Positions 41,720 through 49,628 of a stretch of 53,852 bases of DNA are shown piece by piece. Every line of letters begins with the position of its first letter. The first letter of the stretch is position 1. Under the pieces are notes generated by a model, which worked only from the letters and a program-made list of their open reading frames with translations, was not told where the DNA came from and made no database searches. Made by a program: the position numbers and the translations under genes. Origin of the DNA: a virus; the IMG/VR virus record IMGVR_UViG_3300009428_000011, positions 1 through 53,852 of that record; one strand, 5' to 3'.

Positions 41720-42279
41720 TAGTAAAACACTCTTTGTTGTGTAGGTCTTTGCTCGTCTAGTGCCTCGATAGCAACTTGAAAAGCATCGCGGTAGCCATCG
41801 GTAAAACGGCGTTTAAAGTAATCAGACTTTGCAAGATCAGTCCATGCAGTATTAGGCATCATCAACAACGTTGACGCGGCACCATCTGCAATAGCATCTG
41901 CCCACCGATTAACAATGGTATTATCCGCATCAAAGTCATTAGGTAGCATGAATTGCGGGGCAATGTGGTAAAACACACGCACTTTAGGTGTCGTGTTGAT
42001 CACGGTTACTGTGCCATTTGACGATACCAAGTAGTCATCTGAGCTTTTAAGCTCGCTACCATTGGCATCTAAAACAAAATCAACACTGACAAATACGTGA
42101 TTATCATCAATGTTAAGTTCCCCGCTTTGCCCTTTCTCAATTTCTTGAGTGCGAGCTAAAAAACGAGACTCATAACAAAACTTTTGATAGGCGCGACCTA
42201 GCTGGTCTTTCGCCATTTGGTCAAGAACGCCCCCGCAGCGTTCGCGAACTAACGGGATCAAGCTAGATAATAGCGCCAT
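41719..42279 (-). CDS. Head-tail connector or tail-tube-like protein
   Basis: 186 residues. The N-terminal helix (SSLIPLVRERCGGVLDQMAK, then DQLGRAYQKFCYESRFL), a beta-rich middle with VYYHIAPQF-like strands and a helical end (WADAIADGAASTLLMMPNTA) correspond to the partner that usually accompanies the DUF6682 adaptor. The family is not named with certainty. Probable gp4-like adaptor or tube component. Confidence 0.6.
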   Translation of the reverse strand: MALLSSLIPLVRERCGGVLDQMAKDQLGRAYQKFCYESRFLARTQEIEKGQSGELNIDDNHVFVSVDFVLDANGSELKSSDDYLVSSNGTVTVINTTPKVRVFYHIAPQFMLPNDFDADNTIVNRWADAIADGAASTLLMMPNTAWTDLAKSDYFKRRFTDGYRDAFQVAIEALDEQRPTQQRVFY

Positions 42280-42281
42280 GA

Positions 42282-42737
42282 TTATTCGCCCTGGTCTGTA
42301 TCTTCGTCAGCAACAGAAGCGCGGAACGCATCACGTACTTTTTTACAGTATGCTGGTACTGGCTTTTTAGCACCTTCAATAGTTAAGTCGTGCGCTTCAA
42401 CGAATGTACTAAGTTGATTTGAGCTGTACTTGCCTAAGTCAATTTCTTCGCCATCAACGGTGATTAACATACTTGCATCAAGCGCTTCTTGCTTTTCAGC
42501 TTCTTCGCGTGCAATGCGTTCTTTTTCGGCCTGTACTTCTAAGAACTTTTGGCGCTCGACAAAGGCTTTAGCATATTTTTCAGCAACCCAAACTTGGTTA
42601 AAGTCTAAGAATCGTTGAACAAGCTCAGACGGTACAGCCGTTGGCTCGCCTTGCTTGAAAATAGTACGGGTATTACATACGGTGTCTTTTTTAAAAGGCT
42701 TCTTACCGATATAAACGATATTTGTTGTATTGCTCAT
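42282..42737 (-). CDS. Small head-completion-like protein with HeH-type end
   Basis: 151 residues. The N-terminal 50 residues are beta-rich (IVYIGKKPFKKDTVCNTRTI). A Glu/Lys helix follows (EVQAEKERIAREEAEKQE). The C-terminus has SNQLSTFVEAHDLTIEGAKK, then VPAYCKKVRDAF, resembling a HeH/LEM-type helix-extended-loop-helix as seen in small phage head proteins. A terminator separates it from the decoration-like gene. Confidence 0.55.
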   Translation of the reverse strand: MSNTTNIVYIGKKPFKKDTVCNTRTIFKQGEPTAVPSELVQRFLDFNQVWVAEKYAKAFVERQKFLEVQAEKERIAREEAEKQEALDASMLITVDGEEIDLGKYSSNQLSTFVEAHDLTIEGAKKPVPAYCKKVRDAFRASVADEDTDQGE

Positions 42738-42750
42738 GGATATTCCCCAA

Positions 42751-42777
42751 TAAAAAGCCCCGCAATTAGCGAGGCTT
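42751..42777 (-). terminator. Terminator-like hairpin after decoration-like gene
   Basis: On the minus strand AAGCCTCGC, loop TAATT, GCGGGGCTT (G-U tolerated), then T-rich. In plus coordinates the arms are 42755-42763 and 42769-42777. It would reduce transcription from capsid genes into the connector genes. Confidence 0.65.
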
Positions 42778-42801
42778 GATTTAAACGTGTACCGAAAAGG
42801 C

Positions 42802-43182
42802 TTAGTAACCTTTGTAGCGGTACTCTAATTGAAGTACAGCTTCTCCGGTTGCCGCAGAAGAACCCGTATTTTTAACAACTAAGTCGCTTGGACCTTCATC
42901 ACCAATATAAACAGGCTTGATAAATTCGCCTGCATTACCAGCGCTAGCAGTATTAAAAGCGGCTAAGTCCTTTTCACCACCTGAATGATCAGCAACCTGA
43001 ACTGTTAGCTCAGTGCCAGTACCTAGCGCATCATTAATAATACGAACGGCAGTGATTTGCGTGCCAATAGGCAAACTTTCTGAGGCGATAGCTGTAGCAT
43101 CAACTGCTAGAGCAGCAAGTGAAATCGTTGCTACGTGTAGCGATAGGTTACCAGCGGCACCTTTATAAAATGTTTCTTTCAT
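42802..43182 (-). CDS. Capsid decoration-like protein
   Basis: 126 residues from the ATG at 43182 with GGAT 8 bases upstream; an in-frame TTG at 43194 is less likely. It is a small beta-rich protein (GNLSLHVATISLAALAVDAT, then GTELTVQVADHSGGEKDLAA, and VLQLEYRYKGY at the end). It follows the major capsid gene. Head-stabilising or decoration function is inferred from size, fold and position. Confidence 0.58.
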   Translation of the reverse strand: MKETFYKGAAGNLSLHVATISLAALAVDATAIASESLPIGTQITAVRIINDALGTGTELTVQVADHSGGEKDLAAFNTASAGNAGEFIKPVYIGDEGPSDLVVKNTGSSAATGEAVLQLEYRYKGY

Positions 43183-43215
43183 AATTTTATCCAATTACTA
43201 AAAATTAAAGTGAAA

Positions 43216-43231
43216 GCCGGATTGCTCCGGC
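43216..43231 (-). terminator. Short hairpin between capsid and decoration-like genes
   Basis: GCCGGA, TTGC, TCCGGC in plus coordinates. On the minus strand it is followed by only TTT. A weak terminator or processing site that would lift capsid mRNA over downstream mRNA. Confidence 0.45.
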
Positions 43232-43239
43232 ATAAAGGC

Positions 43240-44454
43240 TTACTGTAGAGATACAGCCGTATCAATTACCATCGTGCCGTAATCGTTTACGCGACCTGTT
43301 TTGTCAGAGAAGCGTACTTTCTTACAACCATTCATCCATACGATAGCTGTTTCGTTCGCGTTGCCGTGGTCGGTTTTCTCTGTAGTCATAGAGAAGTGCG
43401 AGCCTGAATCAGACTTACCGTAAGCATTCGCAAGCGCTTGACCACCAAGTAAGATAGCGCGGTCAATGGTTGTGCCGGCTGTTACTTGCTTGGTTGTTGC
43501 TTGCTTATCGTTGTTAGATACTGTTACCGTATCGCCCGCGTAGAAACGTACTGGCTTGCGGTATTGGCGCACAAGAATGTTACGCCACATGATCACATCA
43601 CCTTTGAATACAGGATGATTGAAACCTTGGCCGCGTTTCATGGCGCGAGATTGAAGCTCTTGTAACTTTTTATCAGTCGCAGAAGCATAAAGGTCACGCC
43701 ATTGGCGAGGACTAACGAATAACAAGAAGAACGGCGACTCGTTAGCCATTTGGTCAGCTTCAAAGCTAATGTGCTTCATTGGATTAGCTTGCTCTTCCAA
43801 GATAAGCGCTAAGTCGTCCAGCTTTTCAAGCGTCATAATATCCGCAGCATCAATTGCTTCAAAGCTTGTCGCATCACCGCCAAACTGGTGACGGTCATAC
43901 GTTGGTGCCATCACATCGTTAACCATGATTTCTTTAAATTCTTCATGATCTTCAAGTGGAATGATGATGTCATCAGGAGCAAATGAGCCGCGCGCACCGG
44001 CCAGGTGATACATAGCAACTTCATCTTTAAGATCGTTGTAGTAGTTACCTAGCAACGTTTTAGCTGTGCTAAGCAAGTTGTGCTTAGTACGCTTTTGCGA
44101 CATTTTACCGCCGCTATCAACCATCTTACGGCCATGGTCAATACGCAATTCAAATACTGTTTTGCTCAAGCTTTCGCCACGGCCTTCCAGTTTTTTATCG
44201 CCCATTGTTGGTAAACCGCTTAGGTTGTGGAATAAATCCATTTCAACCGAATCACCGGCTTGGCTTTGCAAGTCGTTGATCATAACCACTGGCGCGCCCT
44301 TTTCAGTTTGCTTTTTGCCGTGGGCCATATCAGCTTTAGCCGCTTTTGGGGCAGAACCGGTTAACATGTTCACGAACGTATTTTGACGGCGTGTATGTGT
44401 AAACAGGGCAGCGCCAAACGCTTTAGCCGCTTGTGCTTTTGTAATTGTGCTCAT
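43240..44454 (-). CDS. Major capsid protein (N4 gp56/DUF4043-like)
   Basis: 404 residues. The block AGDSVEMDLFHNLSGLPTMG, then LEGRGESLSKTVFELRIDHG, with RKMVDSGGKMSQKR and a following KTLLGNYYNDLKDEVAM helix, is the N4 gp56/DUF4043 capsid pattern (HK97 fold). The middle (FEAIDAADIMTLEKLDDLAL) and FVSPRQWRDLYAS also fit. It lies 9 bases after the scaffold stop. Product of highest expected late expression; a short hairpin follows it. Confidence 0.85.
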   Translation of the reverse strand: MSTITKAQAAKAFGAALFTHTRRQNTFVNMLTGSAPKAAKADMAHGKKQTEKGAPVVMINDLQSQAGDSVEMDLFHNLSGLPTMGDKKLEGRGESLSKTVFELRIDHGRKMVDSGGKMSQKRTKHNLLSTAKTLLGNYYNDLKDEVAMYHLAGARGSFAPDDIIIPLEDHEEFKEIMVNDVMAPTYDRHQFGGDATSFEAIDAADIMTLEKLDDLALILEEQANPMKHISFEADQMANESPFFLLFVSPRQWRDLYASATDKKLQELQSRAMKRGQGFNHPVFKGDVIMWRNILVRQYRKPVRFYAGDTVTVSNNDKQATTKQVTAGTTIDRAILLGGQALANAYGKSDSGSHFSMTTEKTDHGNANETAIVWMNGCKKVRFSDKTGRVNDYGTMVIDTAVSLQ

Positions 44455-44463
44455 TTTAATTTC

Positions 44464-45477
44464 CTAGAGAAAATCTGACGCGCTTTCAAGCATCGCTTCA
44501 ATTTGCGCTTCGGTCATACCTTCCATTTCTGCTGTGATAGTCGCAGCATCTTTGTCCAGTAAGTTTGCGTTAGCGCTCATATCGCTGGCTTGTGTGCCTA
44601 CGTCAGTGGGGGTATTTGGGATTGGTGCAGAGTTTGCGTTGCTTGGCTTAGGCTTGTGCTGTTCACCAAAGGCGCTTTGTACGCGCTTTTCAACTTCTTT
44701 AAATCGCTCTGCTACAGATTTGTTTGCAAACGATGGGTCTTTTGCGAGCTTGTCATCAATAACCTTTGCCATATCCCACTTATCAACGTCACTTTCCATC
44801 CACTGTTTTAAGTGCTGTGAATTAGAAAACGCGTCTTGCACTTCATTTTGTGAAGTAGGTTGTTGTGGTGCCGGCTGGTTTTTGGTGCCGTATTGCTGAA
44901 TTTGGTTAGCAAGTTCACTAACTAATTCGCCTAGCTCTGGATATTCGTCCTTTATGCGTTCCATTAGCTCAGGATCTTTAAGCATTTCACCTGGTAGTTT
45001 GCGTGGATCTATTCCAGCCTCTTTAAGTTGGCTGCTATGTAGCTCGGCTACACGTTTAGATTCTGCAAACTGGCTTTCAAGTTCTGCTTTTTCGGTGGCT
45101 AGTCTTTCGCGTTCGGCTTCGGCTGCTGCTACACGCTCTCGCGTTTGAACAAGTACGTCATACGGTAAACTGTGCTGACCGTTCTTGCTGCTTATATCCG
45201 TTGCTTCTACGTAATACTTACCGTCAATTTCAACAAAACCTTCTGGTGCTTCACCTTCTTTGGTTGACGACTCCCCTTCTACGTCTGTTTTAGCTGGTGT
45301 TTCGCTTACTTCCTGCTTTGGCTCTGCCGCTGGTGTTTCTTGTTTGATTTCTACTACAGGCTCTTTTTCGCCATCTTCGCCACCAAACAACGTATCACCA
45401 TCAATATCAAGACCAGCTAGTGCCGCCTCAATTTCTTCGTCAGTGCCATTTGCTAATATCTCGTCTAGTTCGTCCAC
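44464..45477 (-). CDS. Scaffolding protein
   Basis: 337 residues from the GTG at 45477, which has GGGG 10-13 bases upstream. An ATG 81 bases earlier would add a basic non-scaffold-like peptide (HKLARAAIRLNFNFRNHTLN) and is rejected. The sequence is highly charged: an acidic N-terminus (ELDEILANGTDEEIEAALAG), a Glu/Lys/Pro region, a coiled coil (about 110-185) and a helical end (MTEAQIEAMLESASDFL). This is the composition of podovirus scaffolds and directly precedes the capsid gene. Confidence 0.78.
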   Translation of the reverse strand: MDELDEILANGTDEEIEAALAGLDIDGDTLFGGEDGEKEPVVEIKQETPAAEPKQEVSETPAKTDVEGESSTKEGEAPEGFVEIDGKYYVEATDISSKNGQHSLPYDVLVQTRERVAAAEAERERLATEKAELESQFAESKRVAELHSSQLKEAGIDPRKLPGEMLKDPELMERIKDEYPELGELVSELANQIQQYGTKNQPAPQQPTSQNEVQDAFSNSQHLKQWMESDVDKWDMAKVIDDKLAKDPSFANKSVAERFKEVEKRVQSAFGEQHKPKPSNANSAPIPNTPTDVGTQASDMSANANLLDKDAATITAEMEGMTEAQIEAMLESASDFL

Positions 45478-45549
45478 TTTATTACCCCATCGACCATTTA
45501 ACGTATGGTTACGAAAATTAAAATTTAGGCGTATCGCTGCCCTTGCGAG

Positions 45550-45597
45550 TTTGTGCATCGCACAAAAAAGCCGCCTTAATTTCTCAAAGCGGCTTCA
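45550..45597 (-). terminator. Terminator upstream of scaffold
   Basis: On the minus strand AAGCCGC, 14-base loop, GCGGCTT followed by T5-6 (arms at 45568-45574 and 45589-45595). A second small dyad, TTTGTGC-ATC-GCACAAA (45550-45566), follows directly. The pair splits the RyR-domain gene from scaffold and capsid, so the capsid genes may have their own promoter, though none was recognised in the 45478-45624 gap. Confidence 0.72.
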
Positions 45598-45624
45598 TTT
45601 CTGCGTAGTACGTGTTTTTTTTAT

Positions 45625-46356
45625 TTAGCCTGCGTGAATGGCTTGTTTGACAATAGCGCTAAAAATATGGTCTTTAGCTTGTTGCTCTGCTGGTAGGTGA
45701 TGGAATGGCACCATGCATGGATGCTCTTTTTTCTTTGCATCTTTCACCTTGCCATACTTCCAACCAGCAACCACTTTTTCAGTCATCCAGCTATCGTGAG
45801 AAGCGCTTGCCGGCGCATCAGGGTTTAAAATATGGAATGCTACGCCCTTGATGGCTGAATCAATTTGCCATTGTGGTGCCATTTCCCAACTTGGCTGATC
45901 TTCTCGCAGTGCTGCGCAGTATGCGCGGTTAACTTCGTGACACATTTTAGCAATGGCTTTAACTTGGCCCATATGCTCTTGCGGTATACCAAGTTCGTTA
46001 TCACCACCTACATCAGCAAATTCAATTTTGTTATAGCCTTCTTCAAATACTTGCTTAGGGCTTATTGATACATAGTCATTTTCATACAGCACAATATAAT
46101 CGCCGGCTACTGGTGTGTAGCGTGCTATTAGCGCCTGGCTAGCAAGGTAAGGTAAATCAATGTCAGTTCCAGGTATGCCAATAATTAAGGAAAGATCAAG
46201 TTGTCCGTCCACTGTAGCTACCGATTTAATCTCAGCGGCTTGAACCACTTTAAAGCACTGGTACTCGGCCATTACTTCGCGTATGTGGACTGTTGCGCCA
46301 TCATCACCACAAAGCACCACGTTGATAACTTCTTTTGTTTCATTACTCACTTTCAA
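45625..46356 (-). CDS. RyR-domain protein
   Basis: 243 residues. The C-terminal ~105 residues are a RyR domain: CHEVNRAYCAALREDQPSWE, then the diagnostic HDSWMTEKVVAGWKYGKVKD followed by KKKEHPCMVPFHHLPAEQQ. The N-terminal ~130 residues are beta-rich (GATVHIREVMAEYQCFKVVQ) and could be virion-associated. RyR domains, first known from ryanodine receptors, occur in phage and bacterial conflict or sensing proteins and may bind a small ligand. Lying between portal and scaffold, this could be a virion component or a regulator; not known. Confidence 0.75.
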   Translation of the reverse strand: MKVSNETKEVINVVLCGDDGATVHIREVMAEYQCFKVVQAAEIKSVATVDGQLDLSLIIGIPGTDIDLPYLASQALIARYTPVAGDYIVLYENDYVSISPKQVFEEGYNKIEFADVGGDNELGIPQEHMGQVKAIAKMCHEVNRAYCAALREDQPSWEMAPQWQIDSAIKGVAFHILNPDAPASASHDSWMTEKVVAGWKYGKVKDAKKKEHPCMVPFHHLPAEQQAKDHIFSAIVKQAIHAG

Positions 46357-46645
46357 CTACCTCGATACCAAGTACAGCCACGGTTGTTCCCTTAACTGTT
46401 GCTTTAATGCCTGCTGCGCTTGCGTTTGTTTCGTAGCGCCAGCCCTTATAATAAATAGCTAAGCCGCCGTCATTAGAAGTCGGCTCACCGTCCGTTTCGT
46501 GGATAAACACATCAACTTCACTTTTGTTTTGTATTTTAAGCACTGTGCCTGCTGGTAGCTGCGGCAAGTTTGGCTGCTCATTAAGTAAAGCTAAAACATC
46601 GTTTGTGGTTTTAGGGTGAATTGTAATGTTTGGTCTAAACGGCAT
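46343..46645 (-). CDS. Small virion-module protein
   Basis: 100 residues, beta-rich (PAGTVLKIQNKSEVDVFIHE, then GGLAIYYKGWRYETNASAAG), ending in VAVLGIEVVESE. Not recognised. It overlaps both neighbours (11 bases with the gene upstream, 14 with RyR downstream). It may be a decoration or head-fibre part. Confidence 0.52.
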   Translation of the reverse strand: MPFRPNITIHPKTTNDVLALLNEQPNLPQLPAGTVLKIQNKSEVDVFIHETDGEPTSNDGGLAIYYKGWRYETNASAAGIKATVKGTTVAVLGIEVVESE

Positions 46646-46934
46646 TTTGCTCGTCCTCTACTGGTGTGAAGTGCGCAACAATTTCACGCGCTTGATTAAT
46701 GTTGCAAATAAATGGGCCAATAATGCCTTGCTCCATTTGCTCAATCGTTTCGCTTGTTGACAGGTATTTAAAGTCGGCTTCTGAATACTCAGCCTCGATA
46801 GGTGCTAAATCAGAGCCAGCAAAAACTAGTAATTTATACCCGCCAAAGGTCGGTGCGTCAGGCCATCTTTCGGATAGTGAGCGCTCCCAGTCACCAACTG
46901 TAACTAACGCGTATTTTTGATTAGCTATTGGCAT
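46635..46934 (-). CDS. Small protein after the LamG-like gene
   Basis: 99 residues from the ATG at 46934, preceded by GGGAGC and directly after the upstream stop; a longer frame opening at 46988 lies inside the previous gene. It begins MPIANQKYALVTVGDWERSL, then helices and IIGPFICNINQAREIVAHFT. No function is assigned. Confidence 0.52.
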   Translation of the reverse strand: MPIANQKYALVTVGDWERSLSERWPDAPTFGGYKLLVFAGSDLAPIEAEYSEADFKYLSTSETIEQMEQGIIGPFICNINQAREIVAHFTPVEDEQNAV

Positions 46935-46935
46935 A

Positions 46936-47526
46936 CTATATTTGCTCCCATACGTCCGAGCTATAGTTGGGCATAAACGCATTAACATTGCCTACCGTTG
47001 CAAGCTGTGTAGCGCCTTGCTCTTTGTTGGTTAGTGGCATTTTGTATGTAATAACTTCATCGATCAATATTTCAAAATCGTACACGCACCCTTGCAAAAA
47101 GTAAGTTTGACCATTGTTATGCGCGCCTATGTCTTTTATATAGAAAGTATTAGCTACACTAAGCTCAACTTGATGAGTAAGCCCGTCTAATGGGTACGAT
47201 TCATCCATATCAATACCGTCAACAGTACCGGTTATATCCCCCTTTTGCTTCATGTAAGCAGGCCTGCCTTGAGTAGCGTCTAGGTATAACCTTGTTCTTA
47301 CTGTGTCCCCCTCATCATGACCGAAAAGCACTTCTGAAATATATGGAACCTCAGTTATTCCAGCCATCTTAAAGCGTATTTTAGCCCCTGCTGGCACCTC
47401 TAATATTTCACTAAAGCGCCAATACTGACTAAGCCCATCAAGTCTAGCCACCCACTTAATAGCAATAGCTATCTTGCTCTTAACAAAGCCCGCCTGCTCT
47501 AATGTTGGTGAAATTAAACCGCTCAT
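46936..47526 (-). CDS. LamG/concanavalin-like protein in head module
   Basis: 196 residues with a lectin-like beta-sandwich: ARLDGLSQYWRFSEILEVPA, then AGAKIRFKMAG, FLQGCVYDFEILID and the closing GATQLATVGNVNAFMPNYSS motif. This general type appears in phage virion proteins with glycan-binding ability. Its place directly after portal, not in the tail module, is unusual and suggests a capsid-surface decoration. Confidence 0.6.
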   Translation of the reverse strand: MSGLISPTLEQAGFVKSKIAIAIKWVARLDGLSQYWRFSEILEVPAGAKIRFKMAGITEVPYISEVLFGHDEGDTVRTRLYLDATQGRPAYMKQKGDITGTVDGIDMDESYPLDGLTHQVELSVANTFYIKDIGAHNNGQTYFLQGCVYDFEILIDEVITYKMPLTNKEQGATQLATVGNVNAFMPNYSSDVWEQI

Positions 47527-47528
47527 AA

Positions 47529-49625
47529 TTACACCTGTATCGCGTCTAGTTGCTGTTGAATGTTGGCTTGTACGTTTGATTTCATTGCCGCTATTTCGGC
47601 ATTGCTTCTGCGTACTTCACTTAAAATCTTTTCAGTTTCAGCTATCAACTTGTCGTCTTTAACTTCTTCTGTTTCAGTTTTCTTCTGTAATTCAATAATT
47701 TTTACTCTTAGCTGTTCGCGCTCAAGAGTTAGCTTTTCAAGATTGCCTTGAATTTCTTGCATTTGTAGCTGTTCCATTGCCTGTGCTTTTTCAGCTTGGG
47801 CTTTTGCTTGTGCAAGTTCTTCTTCGCTCATATCCTCTTGCGGCTTAGGAATATTTAACGCTTGGCGTAGAGTAGCTAAAAATTCCTCTTTATTCGGTAG
47901 GTCCATTAGTTCAACGAACATAGGCATTGTCGCTGCTTGTGCTTCTGGCGGTATTTGTGCCATTACATTGCTTAATAGCGTTGCTTGTTGTTGGCGATAC
48001 GTTGGCGTAGCTTTAACCGGTGCTAATGCTAAGTGGCCTTTCCATCGTGCAACATCGTTATTGCGCTTGCCTTCTTCGTTAGGCTGGTTAAGTACAATTT
48101 GCTTGCGTTTGGCCTTGTCATCACGGTTAACGGTTACCGCCACATTGTTTTGTGGCTTTAAATCTTCAATTTGGTAAGCAAGTAGTACATCGCCCACTCT
48201 GTTACGTGAAAAATGAAAGTTATCGTTTACTTCAGCAAGTGTTGTTGTGCCTTGCTCAACCAAGTTAGAAATAGCAACACCACTTGTCGCATTACTGTCT
48301 TGGCCTAACATCGAGTTATAAACGCCGGCTGTATCTTGGATTAACTTCATATCGTTTTGCATGAGGTTAAATTGCTGCGCTGCTATGCCTACATCATTTT
48401 GAATGCTTAACGCGTCAGAGGCTTTTAGCTTATTTTTACGCTCAGGGTTTAATGGTATGTAACCGTCCGGCTTTTCTACTTCTTCTTTTAGTCTGTCATT
48501 ACTTAATTGTGTCGCATCTTCATCAGCAACAATTCTGCGAGCTTGCAGTAAGTAGTTAAGACGTATAACGCGCGCATTAATACCGTCTTGCGCTGGCACC
48601 ATGCGACTAATAAGGCCGTAAGGTTCGCCGCTTGCATCTTTTTGGTAGCCAATGAAAGGCACTAAGTTATACATGCCGCCCGGCGCTTCACTAGGTCTGT
48701 CGATAATGCGATGAGGACCAACAAACCACGCTTCACGAACGTTAGGGAAAGAGGCGTATTCTAGTTGTACCTTGCCGCTTTGCACTGCTGCTTGGTGTAT
48801 CTGATTTGTTTTATCGTATTCAATAATGCGCCCGTCACTCATTTTAATAACGTGTGCACGCTTCCATACTTTGTAGTAGATAACCTGCAGTAATACGCGG
48901 TTACGAGTTTGGTCTAGCCACTCGCTTTGCCCGCGTGTCCAACTTTGACTGTCGTGCCATGCTGAATGTAACGCGTGTTCTTCTACATGCTCTTTATCAA
49001 CTGTGTTGTAAAAATCTTCCCACAAATTAACTGAGTTTTTTAAAATCTCTTTGTGATCAGGGAAAGTTGCAAGTGCTTCGTCCAGATCCATCCATTTTTT
49101 ACGCAGCATCCAACGTGCATCGCTGCGATCTGCCTCTTGTGCGTTCCAATCCCACCACACTTCGCGGCGGTGAATAAACTTAACACGATAAGGTGCGGCA
49201 AAAGGAATAGGGTTTTTTGTGACTTCCACCCAGCCAATGCCGGCTTTTAATTGACTAGCATACGCATCTGAACAAGCACGATCAGCATGAGATAAACGCC
49301 AAGCGTCATTAAACTTCTCATTTAGGCCTTTTGCTAGTTCTTCGCCGTTTTCATCATCGGCCACAATCATTAAATCAGAGCGTGAGCGAGCTTCTAAACC
49401 AAGTACGCCATCAATAGTAGGCCCAATCATGTTGTGCACTATTTCTGGCTGGCCGCGATCCTGCAACACCTTTCTAACAGCTTCACTTAATTGGTCGCCA
49501 TCATAGTAAGCACATGCTTTAGTTGCTGGTGTGCGCCAATCCGGTTGACTATCTATATCGCCTAGTAGTGTTAACAGCTTATCTAGCGTAAAGCCGTCTT
49601 TATTTGATTTTACGTGATCAGCCAT
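47529..49625 (-). CDS. Portal protein (P22 portal-like)
   Basis: 698 residues, close to P22 gp1 (725). It begins with a helical wing domain (RTPATKACAYYDGDQLSEAV, then QPEIVHNMIGPTIDGVLGLE), the widespread portal core, then a block with NARVIRLNYLLQARRIVADE, and ends in a long Gln/Glu coiled coil (about 600-698), the barrel. It forms the dodecameric DNA gate and packaging dock. It follows the large terminase gene by 3 bases. Confidence 0.87.
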   Translation of the reverse strand: MADHVKSNKDGFTLDKLLTLLGDIDSQPDWRTPATKACAYYDGDQLSEAVRKVLQDRGQPEIVHNMIGPTIDGVLGLEARSRSDLMIVADDENGEELAKGLNEKFNDAWRLSHADRACSDAYASQLKAGIGWVEVTKNPIPFAAPYRVKFIHRREVWWDWNAQEADRSDARWMLRKKWMDLDEALATFPDHKEILKNSVNLWEDFYNTVDKEHVEEHALHSAWHDSQSWTRGQSEWLDQTRNRVLLQVIYYKVWKRAHVIKMSDGRIIEYDKTNQIHQAAVQSGKVQLEYASFPNVREAWFVGPHRIIDRPSEAPGGMYNLVPFIGYQKDASGEPYGLISRMVPAQDGINARVIRLNYLLQARRIVADEDATQLSNDRLKEEVEKPDGYIPLNPERKNKLKASDALSIQNDVGIAAQQFNLMQNDMKLIQDTAGVYNSMLGQDSNATSGVAISNLVEQGTTTLAEVNDNFHFSRNRVGDVLLAYQIEDLKPQNNVAVTVNRDDKAKRKQIVLNQPNEEGKRNNDVARWKGHLALAPVKATPTYRQQQATLLSNVMAQIPPEAQAATMPMFVELMDLPNKEEFLATLRQALNIPKPQEDMSEEELAQAKAQAEKAQAMEQLQMQEIQGNLEKLTLEREQLRVKIIELQKKTETEEVKDDKLIAETEKILSEVRRSNAEIAAMKSNVQANIQQQLDAIQV

Positions 49626-49628
49626 TTG

